From: Roseomonas aerilata DSM 19363
Lineage (GTDB): Bacteria > Pseudomonadota > Alphaproteobacteria > Acetobacterales > Acetobacteraceae
Assembly: GCF_000711725.1 (NCBI RefSeq)
Contig: NZ_JONP01000004.1
Coordinates: forward strand, 1 to 64,000
Direction of reading: 5' to 3'
DNA: 64,000 bases
The notes under the pieces: model-generated
Databases searched by the model: none
What the model saw: the letters and a program-made list of their open reading frames with translations, nothing else
Told to the model about the DNA's origin: nothing
Part shown: positions 17,010 through 27,107 of the stretch, piece after piece
Position numbering within the stretch: position 1 is the stretch's first letter
How the letters are laid out: every line of letters begins with the position of its first letter
Translations under genes and position numbers: made by a program

Positions 17010-17727
17010 CGCCCTGCCATCCACCCTCCAGCGCCCGCAGCAGGCCGACCTCCGCGGGGACCGGCCCTGGCCGGCCCTCGTCATCTTCGACTGCGACGGC
17101 GTCCTGATCGACAGCGAGATCGTGGTCTGCCGCCTGACTGGCGAGATCCTTACCGACCTCGGCTACCCCATCAGCACCGAGGAGGTGATCCGCCGCTTCG
17201 CCGGCCGTCCCGAGCGCGGGATGATCGACGACATCGAGGCCGACTGGGGCCAGCCCGTCCCGCCCGAATTCTTCACGCGCGTCCGCCAGGGGATCGAGCA
17301 CGCCTACGCGACCGAGCTGAGGATCATGCCCGGGATCACCGACCTCCTGGACCGCCTCCGGGCCAGGACATGCGTCGCCTCCAGCGCCTATCCCGCCAAG
17401 CTCAAGCTCGGCCTGGAAGCGGTCGGGCTCCATGACCGCTTCGCCCCCAACATCATCAGCGCGTCCTGGGTCGCTAAGGGCAAGCCAGCGCCGGACGTCT
17501 TCATCTATGCCGCCGGCTGGATGAAGACGCCGCCCGCGGATTGCCTGGTGATCGAGGACAGCACCGCCGGCGTGCGCGCCGCCATCGCTGCGGGCATGCG
17601 CGTCTTCGGCTTTGTCGGCGGGCGCCACTGCGACGCAGGCCACAGGGAGCATCTCCTGGCAGCCGGCGCGGAGCAGGTGATCGGGTCCTTCGAGGAACTA
17701 GAAGCCCTGCTTCCCGCCGCCTTCTGA
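16999..17727 (+). CDS. HAD-superfamily phosphatase, beta-phosphoglucomutase-like
   Basis: A 242-residue HAD-IA enzyme. Motif I is VIFDCDGVLIDSE (about 28-40, nucleophile Asp plus DxD acid), motif II is the Ser in VASSAYPAK, motif III is the Lys in VAKGKPAPDVF and motif IV is CLVIEDSTAGVRAAIAAGM. A helical cap lies between I and II. It overlaps the preceding dehydrogenase gene by 11 bases, so a sugar- or polyol-phosphate substrate (for example mannitol-1-phosphate) is likely. Confidence 0.85.
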   Translation: MPHDALPSTLQRPQQADLRGDRPWPALVIFDCDGVLIDSEIVVCRLTGEILTDLGYPISTEEVIRRFAGRPERGMIDDIEADWGQPVPPEFFTRVRQGIEHAYATELRIMPGITDLLDRLRARTCVASSAYPAKLKLGLEAVGLHDRFAPNIISASWVAKGKPAPDVFIYAAGWMKTPPADCLVIEDSTAGVRAAIAAGMRVFGFVGGRHCDAGHREHLLAAGAEQVIGSFEELEALLPAAF

Positions 17728-17768
17728 GCGCCGGCCAGAACAGCGTCCAGTGAGGAAAGCGTGGCGCC

Positions 17769-17784
17769 GGAGGGGGTTCCCTCC
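17769..17784. terminator. Small hairpin between convergent HAD and gatB genes
   Basis: GGAGGG and CCCTCC pair around GGTT in the 68-base convergent gap. There is no T-run, so termination is only suggested by position. Confidence 0.3.
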
Positions 17785-17795
17785 TGCCCACCGCC

Positions 17796-19253
17796 TCACC
17801 CTTCCAGCTTCGCCTTCAGCACCTCGTTCACAAGGGCCGGGTTCCCCTGACCCTTCATCGCCTTCATCACCTGGCCGACGAACCAGCCGAACAGCGTCGG
17901 CTTCTCCCGGTATTGCGCGATCTTGTCCGGGTTGGCGGCCAGGATCGCGTCCACCGCGGCCTCAATGGCGCCGGTATCCGTCACCTGCCGCAGCCCGCGC
18001 TCCTCCACGATGGTGCCGGGCGGCTTGCCCGTCTCGCCCATCGCCTCCAGCACCTCCTTGGCCATCTTGCCCGAGAGGGTGCGGTCCGCGATCAGGTCCA
18101 GCAGCGCCCCGAGGTGCTTGGCTGAAACCGGGCTATCCTCGATCCCCTTGCCCATGCGGTTCAGCATGGCGAAGAAGTCGCCCATCACCCAGTTCGCCGC
18201 CACCTTCGGGTCACGCCCCGCGGCCACTTCCTCGTAGAAGGCCGCCGTCTCCCGCTCGGCCACCAGAACCGAGGCGTCGTAAGCCGAGAGGCCGAACTCG
18301 TTCACGTAGCGCGCCCGCCGCGCGTCCGGCAGCTCCGGCAGGCCCTCGCGCAGCTGCTCGATCCAGGCAGGATCGATCACCAGCGGCGGCAGGTCCGGGT
18401 CGGGGAAGTAGCGGTAGTCGTGCGCGTCCTCCTTGCTCCGCATGGAGCGCGTCTCGCCGCGGGTGGTGTCGAAGAGCCGCGTCTCCTGCTCGACGGTGCC
18501 GCCGGATTCCCACACCTCGATCTGCCGCCGCGCCTCGGCCTCTACCGCCTGCATGACGAAGCGGATGGAGTTGACGTTCTTCACCTCGCAGCGCGTGCGG
18601 AACTCCTCGCCCGCCTTGCGGACGGAGACGTTCACGTCCGCCCGCAGCGAGCCCTCCTCCATGTTTCCATCGCAGGTGCCGAGATAGCGCAGGATCTGCC
18701 GCAGCTTCGTGACATAGGCCCCCGCCTCCTCCGGCGAGCGCATGTCGGGCTCCGACACGATCTCCATCAGCGCGACGCCGGAGCGGTTGAGGTCGATATA
18801 GGACTTCGTCGGGTGCTGGTCGTGCAGCGACTTGCCCGCGTCCTGCTCCAGGTGCAGGCGCGTGATGCCGATCTCCTTCACGCTGCCATCCGACAGCTCC
18901 ACCGTGATCACGCCCTTGCCCACGATCGGATGGGCGAACTGGCTGATCTGGTAGCCCTGCGGCAGGTCCGCGTAGAAGTAGTTCTTCCGGTCGAAGCGCG
19001 ACCAGGGATGCACCTCGGCGTTCAGCCCGAGCCCCGTGCGCACGGCCTGGGCCACGCACTCGCGGTTGATCACCGGCAGCATGCCCGGGAAGCCCGCGTC
19101 CACGAAGCTCACCTGGCTGTTCGGCGCGGCGCCGAAGGCCGTAGCGGCCCCGCTGAACAGCTTCGCGTTGCTGGTCACCTGGGCATGCACCTCAAGCCCG
19201 ATCACCAGCTCCCAGGGGCCGGTCTCGCCCTCGATCGTATAGGTCATCCGCAT
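17796..19253 (-). CDS. gatB: Asp-tRNA(Asn)/Glu-tRNA(Gln) amidotransferase subunit B
   Basis: A 485-residue GatB. The kinase/cradle domain starts [20 protein letters not shown], and [17 protein letters not shown] and HLEQDAGKS carry the metal- and ATP-binding residues. The C-terminal YqeY-like tail domain (about 330-485) ends [20 protein letters not shown] and binds tRNA. It phosphorylates Glu- or Asp-charged tRNA and passes it ammonia made by GatA. It is separated from gatA by a lipoprotein gene, unlike the usual contiguous gatCAB order. Confidence 0.97.
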   Translation of the reverse strand: MRMTYTIEGETGPWELVIGLEVHAQVTSNAKLFSGAATAFGAAPNSQVSFVDAGFPGMLPVINRECVAQAVRTGLGLNAEVHPWSRFDRKNYFYADLPQGYQISQFAHPIVGKGVITVELSDGSVKEIGITRLHLEQDAGKSLHDQHPTKSYIDLNRSGVALMEIVSEPDMRSPEEAGAYVTKLRQILRYLGTCDGNMEEGSLRADVNVSVRKAGEEFRTRCEVKNVNSIRFVMQAVEAEARRQIEVWESGGTVEQETRLFDTTRGETRSMRSKEDAHDYRYFPDPDLPPLVIDPAWIEQLREGLPELPDARRARYVNEFGLSAYDASVLVAERETAAFYEEVAAGRDPKVAANWVMGDFFAMLNRMGKGIEDSPVSAKHLGALLDLIADRTLSGKMAKEVLEAMGETGKPPGTIVEERGLRQVTDTGAIEAAVDAILAANPDKIAQYREKPTLFGWFVGQVMKAMKGQGNPALVNEVLKAKLEG

Positions 19254-19312
19254 CTCTCCGAAGGCGCGCCAGCAAGCCTAAGACCCAGCCGGCGTCAAGC
19301 CACCGGCGGGGA

Positions 19313-20278
19313 TCAACCTTCCTGATCAATAGGGAGGAGGTAAGCCGGTACGCTGATCCAGGTCCAGCGATTGCGCTCACGCCCCAGCAGCGAGACGCTT
19401 ACAACGCGCGAGGTGTCGCGGTGCAACTCGTAGCTCAGCGGGCGAGACGGCTGCCAGAAGGCTGCTTCCGAGCCTTGTGCGGACGTAGCGAGAAGGAGTG
19501 AAACACCCGAAGTTGAGAGACGACGGAGCGGCATCCGCTCCAGTTCGACCGGCTGCGTCGAGAAAACCGCGAGACGGATCACCGAGGCGAGTTCCACAGC
19601 CAGCGGTCGGGCCTGCTCTCCCATCAGCCGGCCTCCATCAGCGGCCCAGCGGGCAATCGCTTCCTCCTCAGACGCCGCATCGACCGGGTCCGAAAAGACG
19701 GCAATATGGCGCACAACGTTGCGCTGGTTCGCGCCATCGATGACCGTGTGGATGGTCGTCGCCCGGGCGACGAGAAACCGCCCATCTGTGGTCAGCACAA
19801 CGTCCCTATAGACCCGCAGACCGGTCCCGCTTCCCGACTGTACCTGCGCCCCGCGCGGCGCCTGATCGAACCGCTCCACATGAAGCGTCGGCACTCCGGC
19901 CAGCTGCTGTTGAAGCTCGGCGTTGAACTGCCGGGCAAAATCAGAAGAGACTGAGCCAGTTTGCCCCAGGCGTGCCGCCAACTCGTCGCGGCGGGCGGTC
20001 CGATTGCTTTCGGTGATGCTGTTCACCACTGCATCACCAGCCGTCACGGCTGCCGCAATGATGAGCCCTGCGGGCGAGAGCGGGATTGCGGCAACGCGGC
20101 TCAGGTCCAAGTTGACATCTACAGGCACATTAGCCCGGGGTTCATCGACGAGGACACGGTGAGGGGCCGCGAGTTGCGCTGCCGTCGGCGGTTCTGGCGG
20201 CTTGGCTGCACACCCCACGAGAAAGGTAAAAGCCACAAAGGGGAGGAGATTTTTGAACACTGACACCACCTGAACCAT
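19313..20278 (-). CDS. Putative lipoprotein of unknown function, inserted between gatA and gatB
   Basis: A 321-residue protein with a short hydrophobic leader ending LLPFVAFTFLVGCAAKPPEP; LVGC is a lipobox, so Cys should be acylated in the envelope. Next comes a Pro/Ala linker, one more hydrophobic stretch (AGLIIAAAVTAGDAVVN), and a soluble beta-rich domain with no motif I recognise. A GTG at 20260 with AGGTGG upstream is an alternative start giving a tighter signal peptide. Base composition looks less G/C-rich than gatA and gatB, suggesting later arrival. A perfect palindrome lies just upstream. Confidence 0.75.
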   Translation of the reverse strand: MVQVVSVFKNLLPFVAFTFLVGCAAKPPEPPTAAQLAAPHRVLVDEPRANVPVDVNLDLSRVAAIPLSPAGLIIAAAVTAGDAVVNSITESNRTARRDELAARLGQTGSVSSDFARQFNAELQQQLAGVPTLHVERFDQAPRGAQVQSGSGTGLRVYRDVVLTTDGRFLVARATTIHTVIDGANQRNVVRHIAVFSDPVDAASEEEAIARWAADGGRLMGEQARPLAVELASVIRLAVFSTQPVELERMPLRRLSTSGVSLLLATSAQGSEAAFWQPSRPLSYELHRDTSRVVSVSLLGRERNRWTWISVPAYLLPIDQEG

Positions 20279-20288
20279 GGTCAGAATA

Positions 20289-20304
20289 ATCACGGTTCCG
20301 TGAT
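20289..20304. promoter_or_regulatory. Perfect palindrome between gatA and the lipoprotein gene
   Basis: ATCACGG and CCGTGAT are perfect arms around TT, starting 11 bases upstream of the lipoprotein ATG on the minus strand. On that strand it is followed by TATTCTG, so a weak terminator after gatA or an operator for the lipoprotein gene are both possible. Confidence 0.4.
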
Positions 20305-20332
20305 GTCAGGTCAGTGCAGTCCCTTGGTGAGG

Positions 20333-21814
20333 TCAGGACGAAGCCCGCAACTGTGGCAGATTCGTCAGGCTTGCGGCATGCTCGATCGCCGTCCCCACCG
20401 CAAAGACGGTCTCCTCGTCGAAGTTCCGCCCCAGAACCTGCAGGCCCAGCGGCAGGCCCTGGCGGTCGAAGCCCGCCGGCACCGCCAGGCCCGGGTTGCC
20501 CGCCAGGTTCGCCGTCACGGTGAAGACGTCGTTCAGGTACATCGCCACCGGATCGTCCTGCTTCTCGCCGGCCGCGAAGGCGGCGGACGGCGTGGCGGGC
20601 GTCACGATGGCGTCCACCTTCGTAAAGGCCTCATCGAAGTCGCGCTTGATCAGCGCCCGCACCCGCTGTGCGCGGACGTAATAGGCATCGTAGTAGCCGG
20701 CGCTCAGCACATAGGTGCCAATCATGATCCGCCGCTTCACCTCGTCCCCGAAGCCTGCCGCGCGCGTGCGCTCGTAGAGGTCCTTCAGGTCCGCACCCTC
20801 CTGACGCATCCCGTACCGCACGCCGTCATAGCGCGCGAGGTTGGACGAGGCCTCGGCCGGCGCCACGATGTAGTAGGTGGGCAGCGCGTATTTCGTGTGC
20901 GGCAGGGAGATGTCCACGATCTCCGCCCCCTCCGCACGCAGCCAGTCCAGGCCCTGCTGCCAGAGCGCCTCGATCTCGTCCGGCATCCCCTCCAGCCGGT
21001 ACTCCCGCGGCACGCCGATCCGGAGGCCCTTCACGCCCCGCGCGCAGGCGGCGGCGAAGTCCGGCACGGGCACGTTCGCGCTCGTCGCGTCGCGCGGATC
21101 ATGGCCCGCCATGCTCTCGAGTAGGAGGGCGCAGTCCTCCACCGTGCGGGCGACCGGGCCGGGCGTGTCCAGGGAGGAGGCGAAGGCCACCACGCCCCAG
21201 CGCGAGCAGCGCCCATAGGTCGGCTTGATCCCCGCGATGCCGCAGAAGGCTGCCGGCTGGCGGATGGAACCGCCCGTGTCTGTCGCCGTCGCCCCCATGG
21301 CCAGCCGCGCCGCCACCGCCGCCGCCGAGCCGCCGGAGGAGCCGCCGGGCACCAGCGTCGTGCCGTCGTCGTTGCCGCGCTTCCACGGGTTCTCCACGCC
21401 CCCGAAGGCCGAGGTCGCGTTGGAAGATCCCATCGCGAACTCGTCGAGATTCGCCTTGCCGAGGAACACCGCCCCGTCCCGCAGCAGGTGGGAGGTCACG
21501 GTGCTCTCATAGGGCGGCACGAATTCGCCGAGGATCCGGCTCGCGGCCGTGGTCCGTACGCCCTGCGTGCAGAAGAGATCCTTGATGGCCAACGGGATGC
21601 CCTCCAGCTTCCCCGCCACCCCATTGGCCCGCCGCGCATCGGAAGCACGGGCGGCCTCCATCGCGCGCTCGGCCGTCACGGTGATGAAGGCGTTCAGGCG
21701 CGGGTTCAGCGCCCCGATCGCCTCGAGATGCGCCGCCGTCAGCGCCTCCGAGGTGACGATCCCCTCCGCCAGGGCTTCGAGGGCGCCGCGGATCGTGAAA
21801 TCGGTGGGGTGCAT
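20333..21814 (-). CDS. gatA: Asp-tRNA(Asn)/Glu-tRNA(Gln) amidotransferase subunit A
   Basis: A 493-residue amidase-signature enzyme that releases ammonia from glutamine for the GatCAB reaction. The Lys of the Ser-cisSer-Lys triad is in [14 protein letters not shown] (about 79), cis-Ser in [17 protein letters not shown] and the nucleophile Ser in [16 protein letters not shown]. Length is typical. The start giving [18 protein letters not shown] overlaps the gatC stop (TGATG), so translation is coupled; the longer frame only re-reads gatC. Confidence 0.97.
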   Translation of the reverse strand: MHPTDFTIRGALEALAEGIVTSEALTAAHLEAIGALNPRLNAFITVTAERAMEAARASDARRANGVAGKLEGIPLAIKDLFCTQGVRTTAASRILGEFVPPYESTVTSHLLRDGAVFLGKANLDEFAMGSSNATSAFGGVENPWKRGNDDGTTLVPGGSSGGSAAAVAARLAMGATATDTGGSIRQPAAFCGIAGIKPTYGRCSRWGVVAFASSLDTPGPVARTVEDCALLLESMAGHDPRDATSANVPVPDFAAACARGVKGLRIGVPREYRLEGMPDEIEALWQQGLDWLRAEGAEIVDISLPHTKYALPTYYIVAPAEASSNLARYDGVRYGMRQEGADLKDLYERTRAAGFGDEVKRRIMIGTYVLSAGYYDAYYVRAQRVRALIKRDFDEAFTKVDAIVTPATPSAAFAAGEKQDDPVAMYLNDVFTVTANLAGNPGLAVPAGFDRQGLPLGLQVLGRNFDEETVFAVGTAIEHAASLTNLPQLRASS

Positions 21815-22101
21815 CACTCGACAACCTTCGGAACGGAGAAGAATTCGCCGGCACGGTCCGGCGCATTGGCGAGCACCGCCTCCGCCTGGCCGCCATCGGT
21901 CACCACGTCGTCGCGCATCGGCATGGCCGTGCCGCCACCGCCCGAGAGCGGCTCCACGCCCGTGACATCCACCGCCTGCAGCTGCTCGATCCAGCCAAGG
22001 ATGCCGTTCAGCTCCGTCTGCAGGCGCTGGTCCTCCCCCTCCTCCAGGTGCAGGCGGGCGAGCGAGGCCACGCGCCTCACGGTCTTCAGGTCGAGCGACA
22101 T
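21814..22101 (-). CDS. gatC: Asp-tRNA(Asn)/Glu-tRNA(Gln) amidotransferase subunit C
   Basis: A 95-residue GatC ([20 protein letters not shown], then [20 protein letters not shown] and [14 protein letters not shown]). It is the small belt-like subunit that holds GatA and GatB together. It is first of the operon, and its stop overlaps the gatA start. The 120-base space to the divergent ruvX gene must hold both promoters. Confidence 0.95.
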   Translation of the reverse strand: MSLDLKTVRRVASLARLHLEEGEDQRLQTELNGILGWIEQLQAVDVTGVEPLSGGGGTAMPMRDDVVTDGGQAEAVLANAPDRAGEFFSVPKVVE

Positions 22102-22221
22102 GGTCGGGCAGGTTTCCCAGGTTTGGCCGAATTGGGGTGAGGAAGCCGCCGCGCCCTCGCAAGTCAAGGGCCACGATCCCGCCAGGGGGCAGCGCGCCGC
22201 CGCCCGCGCTACAATCAGCCC

Positions 22222-22683
22222 ATGCCCATCACCCCCCTTCCCGCCCTGCGCGCCGCCCTCCCCCGCCACGCGCGCCTCATCGGCCTCGACCCCGGCAGCA
22301 AGACCATCGGCATCGCGCTCTCGGATGTTCTCCTGATGCTCGCCTCCCCCTATGCCGGGCTGGCCCGCGGCAAGCTCGCCGCCAATGCCGCCGAGATCCG
22401 CCGCATCGCGGAGAAGGAGGGGGCTGCCGGGCTCGTCTGCGGCCTGCCGCTGGGCATGGACGGCTCCTTCGGTCCGGCCGCCCAGGCCGCGAAGGACTGG
22501 GCCATGGCCGTCTCGGACGCGTCGGGCCTGCCCGTCGCGCTCTGGGACGAGCGCCTTTCCTCCTCGGCGGTGAACCGGATGATGATCGAGGCGGACCTCA
22601 CCCGCGCGAAGCGGGCCCGGGCGGTGGACGCCGCGGCCGCCGCCTACATGCTCCAGGCGGCGCTGGACGCGACGCGCCCATGA
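22222..22683 (+). CDS. ruvX: RuvX/YqgF-type putative pre-16S rRNA processing nuclease
   Basis: A 153-residue RNase H-fold protein. [20 protein letters not shown] (about 19-38) gives the first catalytic Asp, [15 protein letters not shown] the second strand motif, and [16 protein letters not shown] and [19 protein letters not shown] the further acids. YqgF/RuvX proteins take part in maturation of the 16S rRNA 5' end and have been proposed as Holliday-junction resolvases. It is divergent from gatCA, a pairing common in alphaproteobacteria. Confidence 0.93.
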   Translation: MPITPLPALRAALPRHARLIGLDPGSKTIGIALSDVLLMLASPYAGLARGKLAANAAEIRRIAEKEGAAGLVCGLPLGMDGSFGPAAQAAKDWAMAVSDASGLPVALWDERLSSSAVNRMMIEADLTRAKRARAVDAAAAAYMLQAALDATRP

Positions 22684-23139
22684 CGCGCCGTTCCCGGCTG
22701 GGTTCGGCGCTGCTGGCGTAAGTACCGGTGCCGCCTGGCAGGGGACGGCGATCGAACCTCTTTGCGCCATCCGGCGGAGGGTGAAGAAGGGCGGCCTCGG
22801 CGGTTCAACACCGAAGGATTTCCACGCCCGGCTTCTCGACAGAGGGCCGCGGCCGGGCGCCCCCGTCAGGCGGAGCTGTTCCACTGGCCAGAGCGGCCCA
22901 CCGCTTCCCCGGCCGGCTGGAGCGCGCCAAGCTCGCCCTGCTCACCGCGGACACGCCAGAGGCCTCCGCGGCCCTGGACCGGCTCGCCGATGCCGCGGAG
23001 GCCCACCGGCCCGCAGCCCGATCCGTTCGCCCCCACCCAAGCCGCCGTTCGGCGGCATCTTCCCCACCATCCCGCCCTCCCCTAAACAGCCACGGACGTC
23101 CCGCCCGCCGAGGCACCAGCTCCGCAGCCCAGAGGTTCC
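22684..23139. other. 456-base gap before pyrB: no intact gene, possible coding remnant
   Basis: No open frame with a start and family resemblance is visible. One plus-strand frame from about 22905 reads LERAKLALLTADTPEASAAL and continues DRLADAAEAHRPA, which has real codon bias but no start or partner, so it may be the tail of a decayed gene. GCCGCCG and CGGCGGC pair around TT at 23041-23056, a hairpin about 84 bases before pyrB that could be a terminator or leader structure. Confidence 0.4.
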
Positions 23140-24081
23140 ATGCCCCTCTACCCGCACCGGCACCTCCTCGCGCTGCAGGGCCTCGAACCTCCCTACATCG
23201 CCGAGCTTCTCGACCTCGCCGAATCCTACGCCCTGCTGAACCGCGGCGGGAAAGCCCAACGGGACCTGCTGCGCGGCCGCACCCTCATCAACCTCTTCTT
23301 CGAGGACAGCACGCGCACCCGCACGAGCTTCGAGCTGGCGGGCAAGCGCCTGGGCGCCGACGTCATCAACATGTCCGTCAGCACGAGCAGCGTGAACAAG
23401 GGCGAGACGCTTCTCGACACCGCCGCAACGCTGAACGCCATGCAGACCGACCTGCTGGTAATCCGCCACTCCCAGTCCGGCGCGCCCGCCCTCCTCTCCC
23501 AGAAGGTGGATGCCGGCGTCATCAACGCGGGCGACGGCACGCACGAGCACCCGACCCAGGCCCTGCTGGACGCGCTGACCATCCGCCGCCGCAAGGGAAG
23601 GCTGGAGAACCTCACCGTCGCCATCTGCGGCGACGTGCTGCACAGCCGCGTCGCGCGCAGCAACATCCACCTCCTGCTAGCCATGAACTGCCGCGTCCGC
23701 ATCGTCGGCCCACCCACCCTCATCCCGGCGGAGGCGGAGGCGCTGGGCGTTGAGGTCTTCCACGACATGCGTGCCGGCCTGAAGGATGCGGACGTTGTCA
23801 TGATGCTGCGGCTCCAGAAGGAACGGATGCAGGGCGGCCTCGTCCCCTCCGCGCGCGAATTCTTCCGCTTCTACGGGCTCGATGCCGCGAAGCTCCGCCT
23901 CGCGAAGCCGGACGCCATCGTCATGCATCCCGGCCCCATGAACCGCGGCGTCGAGATCGACAGCGCCATCGCCGACGACCCCGCCCGCAGCGTGATCGGG
24001 GAGCAGGTGGAGATGGGCGTCGCCGTCCGCATGGCCGTGCTCGACATCCTCTCCCAGAACCAGCGGCGGAACGCCCGATGA
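23140..24081 (+). CDS. pyrB: Aspartate carbamoyltransferase catalytic subunit
   Basis: A 313-residue ATCase that joins carbamoyl phosphate and aspartate in pyrimidine synthesis. The carbamoyl-phosphate loop is [20 protein letters not shown] (about 52-71); the second site is [16 protein letters not shown] (about 127-142), the aspartate side is [10 protein letters not shown], and [13 protein letters not shown] closes the active site. There is no pyrI regulatory gene. AGAGG precedes the ATG. The stop overlaps the start of the dihydroorotase-like gene, fitting the noncatalytic-partner role known for such pairs. Confidence 0.97.
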   Translation: MPLYPHRHLLALQGLEPPYIAELLDLAESYALLNRGGKAQRDLLRGRTLINLFFEDSTRTRTSFELAGKRLGADVINMSVSTSSVNKGETLLDTAATLNAMQTDLLVIRHSQSGAPALLSQKVDAGVINAGDGTHEHPTQALLDALTIRRRKGRLENLTVAICGDVLHSRVARSNIHLLLAMNCRVRIVGPPTLIPAEAEALGVEVFHDMRAGLKDADVVMMLRLQKERMQGGLVPSAREFFRFYGLDAAKLRLAKPDAIVMHPGPMNRGVEIDSAIADDPARSVIGEQVEMGVAVRMAVLDILSQNQRRNAR

Positions 24082-25358
24082 GCTCCCGCCCCAGGACGGT
24101 CCTCCGCAACGCCCGCCTGCTCTGCCCCGCCACCGGCCGCGACGCCCCCGGCAGCCTGCTGATCGAGGGCGGACGCATCGCCTCCCTCGACGGCAGCGGC
24201 GCTCCAGAGGGCGCCGAGGTCATGGACTGCGGCGGTGCCATCCTCGCCCCCGGCCTCATCGATCTCCGCGCCTCCCTCGGCGAGCCCGGCCACGAGCACC
24301 GCGAGACGATCGAGAGCGCGGCGGGAGCGGCGGCGGCCGGCGGCATCACCACCCTCTGCGCCCTGCCCGACAGCACCCCCGCGCTCGACGACCCCGCCCT
24401 CGTCGGCTTCATCCTCCGCCGCGGGGAGTCCACCGGCAGCCTCACCATCCTTCCCTACGGCGCCGCCACGCGCGGCTGCCTGGGCGCGGAGCTGACGGAG
24501 TTCGGCCTGCTGCGCGAGGCCGGCGCCATCGCCTTCACCGACGGCGCGCGCGCCATCGAGAGCGCCCGCACCATGCGCCTCGCCCTCTCCTACGCCCGCG
24601 CCTTCGGCGCCTTCATCGTCCAGCACCCGGAGGAGCCCTCCCTCTCCCGCAACGCCGCCGCCACCGAGGGCGAGATGGCGACGCGGATGGGCCTTCCCTC
24701 CGCCCCCGCCGCCGCCGAGGCCATGATGGTCGCGCGCGACATCGCTCTCGCCCGCCTCACCCGCGGCCATGTCCACTTCGCCCATGTCTCCACCGCCGCC
24801 GCGCTGGACCTCATCCGCGCCGCGAAGGGCGATGGCCTGCGCGTCACTTGCGATACGGCGCCCCCCTATTTCGACCTCAACGAGACCGCGATCGGCGACT
24901 TCCGCACCTACGCGAAGCTCTCCCCGCCGCTCCGCCGCGAGGAGGACCGCCGCGCCGTCGTGACGGCCCTGGCCGACGGCACGATCGACACCATCGCCTC
25001 CGACCACCAGCCGCGCGACGCTGACGACAAGCGCGTGCCCTTCGCCCAGGCCGAGCCCGGTGGCGCGGGGCTGGCCACCCTTCTCGGCGTCACCCTCGCC
25101 CGCCACCACGCCGGCGACCTGCCGCTGATGCGCGCCCTCGAACTTCTGACCGCCGCCCCCGCGAAGCTCCTCGGCCTCGAATCCGGCCGCCTCGCCCCCG
25201 GCGCTCCGGCGGACCTCGTCCTCATCGACCTCGAGCGCGCCTGGAAGGTCGAGGCCGGCCGCCTGCCGGGCAAGGCGCAGAACTCCCCCTTCGACGGCCG
25301 CGCGCTGGAAGGCCGGGTGTTGGGCACTTGGAAGGCCGGAAAGCGGGTTTTCGGATGA
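24078..25358 (+). CDS. pyrC: Dihydroorotase-like protein lacking the HxH metal motif (PyrC-prime type)
   Basis: A 426-residue amidohydrolase-fold protein homologous to dihydroorotase. The expected D-x-H-x-H-x-R strand reads [17 protein letters not shown] (about 58-74), so both metal-binding His of HxH are gone. HFAHVST and [14 protein letters not shown] near the other sites are kept. In some bacteria such inactive PyrC relatives are structural partners needed by the neighbouring PyrB; that role is likely here because pyrB overlaps it by 4 bases. An active dihydroorotase should then be encoded elsewhere. Residual catalysis cannot be ruled out. Confidence 0.88.
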   Translation: MSSRPRTVLRNARLLCPATGRDAPGSLLIEGGRIASLDGSGAPEGAEVMDCGGAILAPGLIDLRASLGEPGHEHRETIESAAGAAAAGGITTLCALPDSTPALDDPALVGFILRRGESTGSLTILPYGAATRGCLGAELTEFGLLREAGAIAFTDGARAIESARTMRLALSYARAFGAFIVQHPEEPSLSRNAAATEGEMATRMGLPSAPAAAEAMMVARDIALARLTRGHVHFAHVSTAAALDLIRAAKGDGLRVTCDTAPPYFDLNETAIGDFRTYAKLSPPLRREEDRRAVVTALADGTIDTIASDHQPRDADDKRVPFAQAEPGGAGLATLLGVTLARHHAGDLPLMRALELLTAAPAKLLGLESGRLAPGAPADLVLIDLERAWKVEAGRLPGKAQNSPFDGRALEGRVLGTWKAGKRVFG

Positions 25359-25939
25359 ACCAGCTCCTCGCCGCCCTCCTCGGCCTCCTTCTCGGCTCCA
25401 TCCCCTTCGGCCTCATCCTCACCCGCGCCGCGGGGTTGGGCGATATCCGCGCGATCGGCTCCGGCAATATCGGCGCCACCAACGTCCTCCGCACTGGCAA
25501 CAAGAAACTAGCCGCCGGCACCCTCGCCCTCGACTTCCTGAAGGGTGCGGCCGCCGTCTTGCTCGCGGCCGCCCTGCTCGGACCGGAGACAGCCGGGATC
25601 GCCGCAGTCGCCGCCGTGCTGGGCCACTGCCATCCGCCCTGGCTTGCCTTCCGCGGCGGCAAGGGCGTCGCTACGGCCCTCGGCGTCTTTCTCGCGCTCG
25701 CCTGGCCGGTCTTCCTGGCAGCCGCCCTCACTTGGCTCGCCATGGCGAAGCTCGTGAAGATTTCCTCGGCCAGTGCCCTGACGGGCCTTGCGGTCGCGGT
25801 GGTCGTCGCGGCCCTCTGGGGCGGCTGGCCCCTCTTCTGGCCGGTGGCCCTCATCACCGCCTATGTCTACGCGCGTCACCACGCGAATATTCGCCGGCTT
25901 ATCGCCGGCACGGAGCCCCGGATCGGCCAGGGGAAGTGA
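25355..25939 (+). CDS. plsY: Glycerol-3-phosphate acyltransferase PlsY
   Basis: A 194-residue integral membrane enzyme that moves the acyl group from acyl-phosphate, made by PlsX, to glycerol-3-phosphate. The three signature loops are present: GSIPFGLILTR (motif 1 region), IGSGNIGATNVLRTGNKKLA (motif 1/2 with SGNxGATN) and LGHCHPPWLAFRGGKGVATA (motif 2/3). About five hydrophobic helices are visible. The ATG overlaps the stop of the dihydroorotase-like gene (ATGA). Its partner plsX lies in a different operon of this window. Confidence 0.95.
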   Translation: MNQLLAALLGLLLGSIPFGLILTRAAGLGDIRAIGSGNIGATNVLRTGNKKLAAGTLALDFLKGAAAVLLAAALLGPETAGIAAVAAVLGHCHPPWLAFRGGKGVATALGVFLALAWPVFLAAALTWLAMAKLVKISSASALTGLAVAVVVAALWGGWPLFWPVALITAYVYARHHANIRRLIAGTEPRIGQGK

Positions 25940-25962
25940 CCTTCGGACGTGACGCCCCTTCC

Positions 25963-27084
25963 ATGACCCCGGCCGAGTCCCTCGCCCGCCTGGGTCTCGC
26001 CCGCACCGAGGGAATCGGCCCGCAGAACTTCCGGCGCCTCCTCGCCCAGCACGGCGGCGCGGCGGCCGCCCTGCGCGCCCTCGCCGCCGATCCCGCCCGC
26101 CGCTTTGCGCCGCCCAGCCCCGGCGCGGTCGAGCGCGAGCACGACGCCGTCCTCGAGATTGGCGGCGCCTGGCTGCACCTGGGCACCCCGCCCTACCCGC
26201 CCCTCCTCGCACAGTTGGAGGACGCACCGCCGGTCCTCGCGGCCCTCGGCAACCTCGCCCTCCTCCCTACCCGGCAGGTGGCGCTCGTCGGCGCCCGCAA
26301 CGCCTCCGCCGCCGGGCGGCGCATCGCGGAGGACATGGCCGAGGCCCTGGCGGAGGCCGGCGTGACCGTTACCTCCGGCCTCGCCCGCGGCATCGACGCC
26401 GCCGCGCACGAGGGCGCGCTGCGCTATGGCCGCACCATCGCCGCCGTCGCCGGCGGGCTCGACATCGCCTACCCGCCCGAGAATCGCGACCTGCAGGACC
26501 GCATCGCCGAGGGCGGCCTCCTTCTCGCCGAGGCCCCGCTCGGCACCGCCCCGCTGGCCCGCCACTTTCCCCGGCGCAACCGAATCGTCGCGGGCCTCTC
26601 GCTCGGCGTGGTGGTGGTGGAGGCGGCGCCGCGCTCGGGCACGCTGATCACCGCCCGGATGGGCTCGGAGGCAGGGCGGGAGATCTACGCGGTCCCCGGC
26701 TCCCCGCTCGATCCCCGCTGCAGGGGCTCGAACGACCTCCTCCGCCACGGCGCCCATTTCTGCGAGACGGCTGCCGACATCCTGGAGACCCTGCCCGCGA
26801 CCGCCGAGGCAGTGCCGGTCTTCACCCCGCCCCGCGACCGGGAAGCTCCGCGCGCCCCCTCGCGCGCGCGCGCGCCACGCGAGGATGGCGCTCCCTCCGA
26901 CCTCCTCTCGCTGATCGGCCAAACACCCGTCACGGTTGACGAGGTGCTTCGCCGCTGCCACCTAACCGCGTCAACCGCCCGCGCCGCGCTTCTCGAACTG
27001 GAGCTGGAGGGCCTGATCGAAGCGCTTCCCGGAAACCGCGTCGTGCGTTCCGGCATTCAGCGCGCAGATGAACCGGAGGCCTGA
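25963..27084 (+). CDS. dprA: DNA-processing protein DprA
   Basis: A 373-residue DprA/Smf protein that loads RecA on incoming single-stranded DNA during transformation. An N-terminal helical SAM-like part (1-75) leads into the extended Rossmann fold with VALVGARNASAAGRRIA, VTSGLARGIDAAAHEGALRY, AVAGGLDIAYPPENRDL and VVVEAAPRSGTLITARMG. A C-terminal winged-helix domain (about 305-365, VTVDEVLRRCHLTASTARAA) follows a basic/proline linker. The ATG is chosen over longer in-frame codons that run back through plsY. It sits 23 bases before topA, an order common in alphaproteobacteria. Confidence 0.94.
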   Translation: MTPAESLARLGLARTEGIGPQNFRRLLAQHGGAAAALRALAADPARRFAPPSPGAVEREHDAVLEIGGAWLHLGTPPYPPLLAQLEDAPPVLAALGNLALLPTRQVALVGARNASAAGRRIAEDMAEALAEAGVTVTSGLARGIDAAAHEGALRYGRTIAAVAGGLDIAYPPENRDLQDRIAEGGLLLAEAPLGTAPLARHFPRRNRIVAGLSLGVVVVEAAPRSGTLITARMGSEAGREIYAVPGSPLDPRCRGSNDLLRHGAHFCETAADILETLPATAEAVPVFTPPRDREAPRAPSRARAPREDGAPSDLLSLIGQTPVTVDEVLRRCHLTASTARAALLELELEGLIEALPGNRVVRSGIQRADEPEA

Positions 27085-27107
27085 GCGCCCCAAATGACTG
27101 ACGCCCA

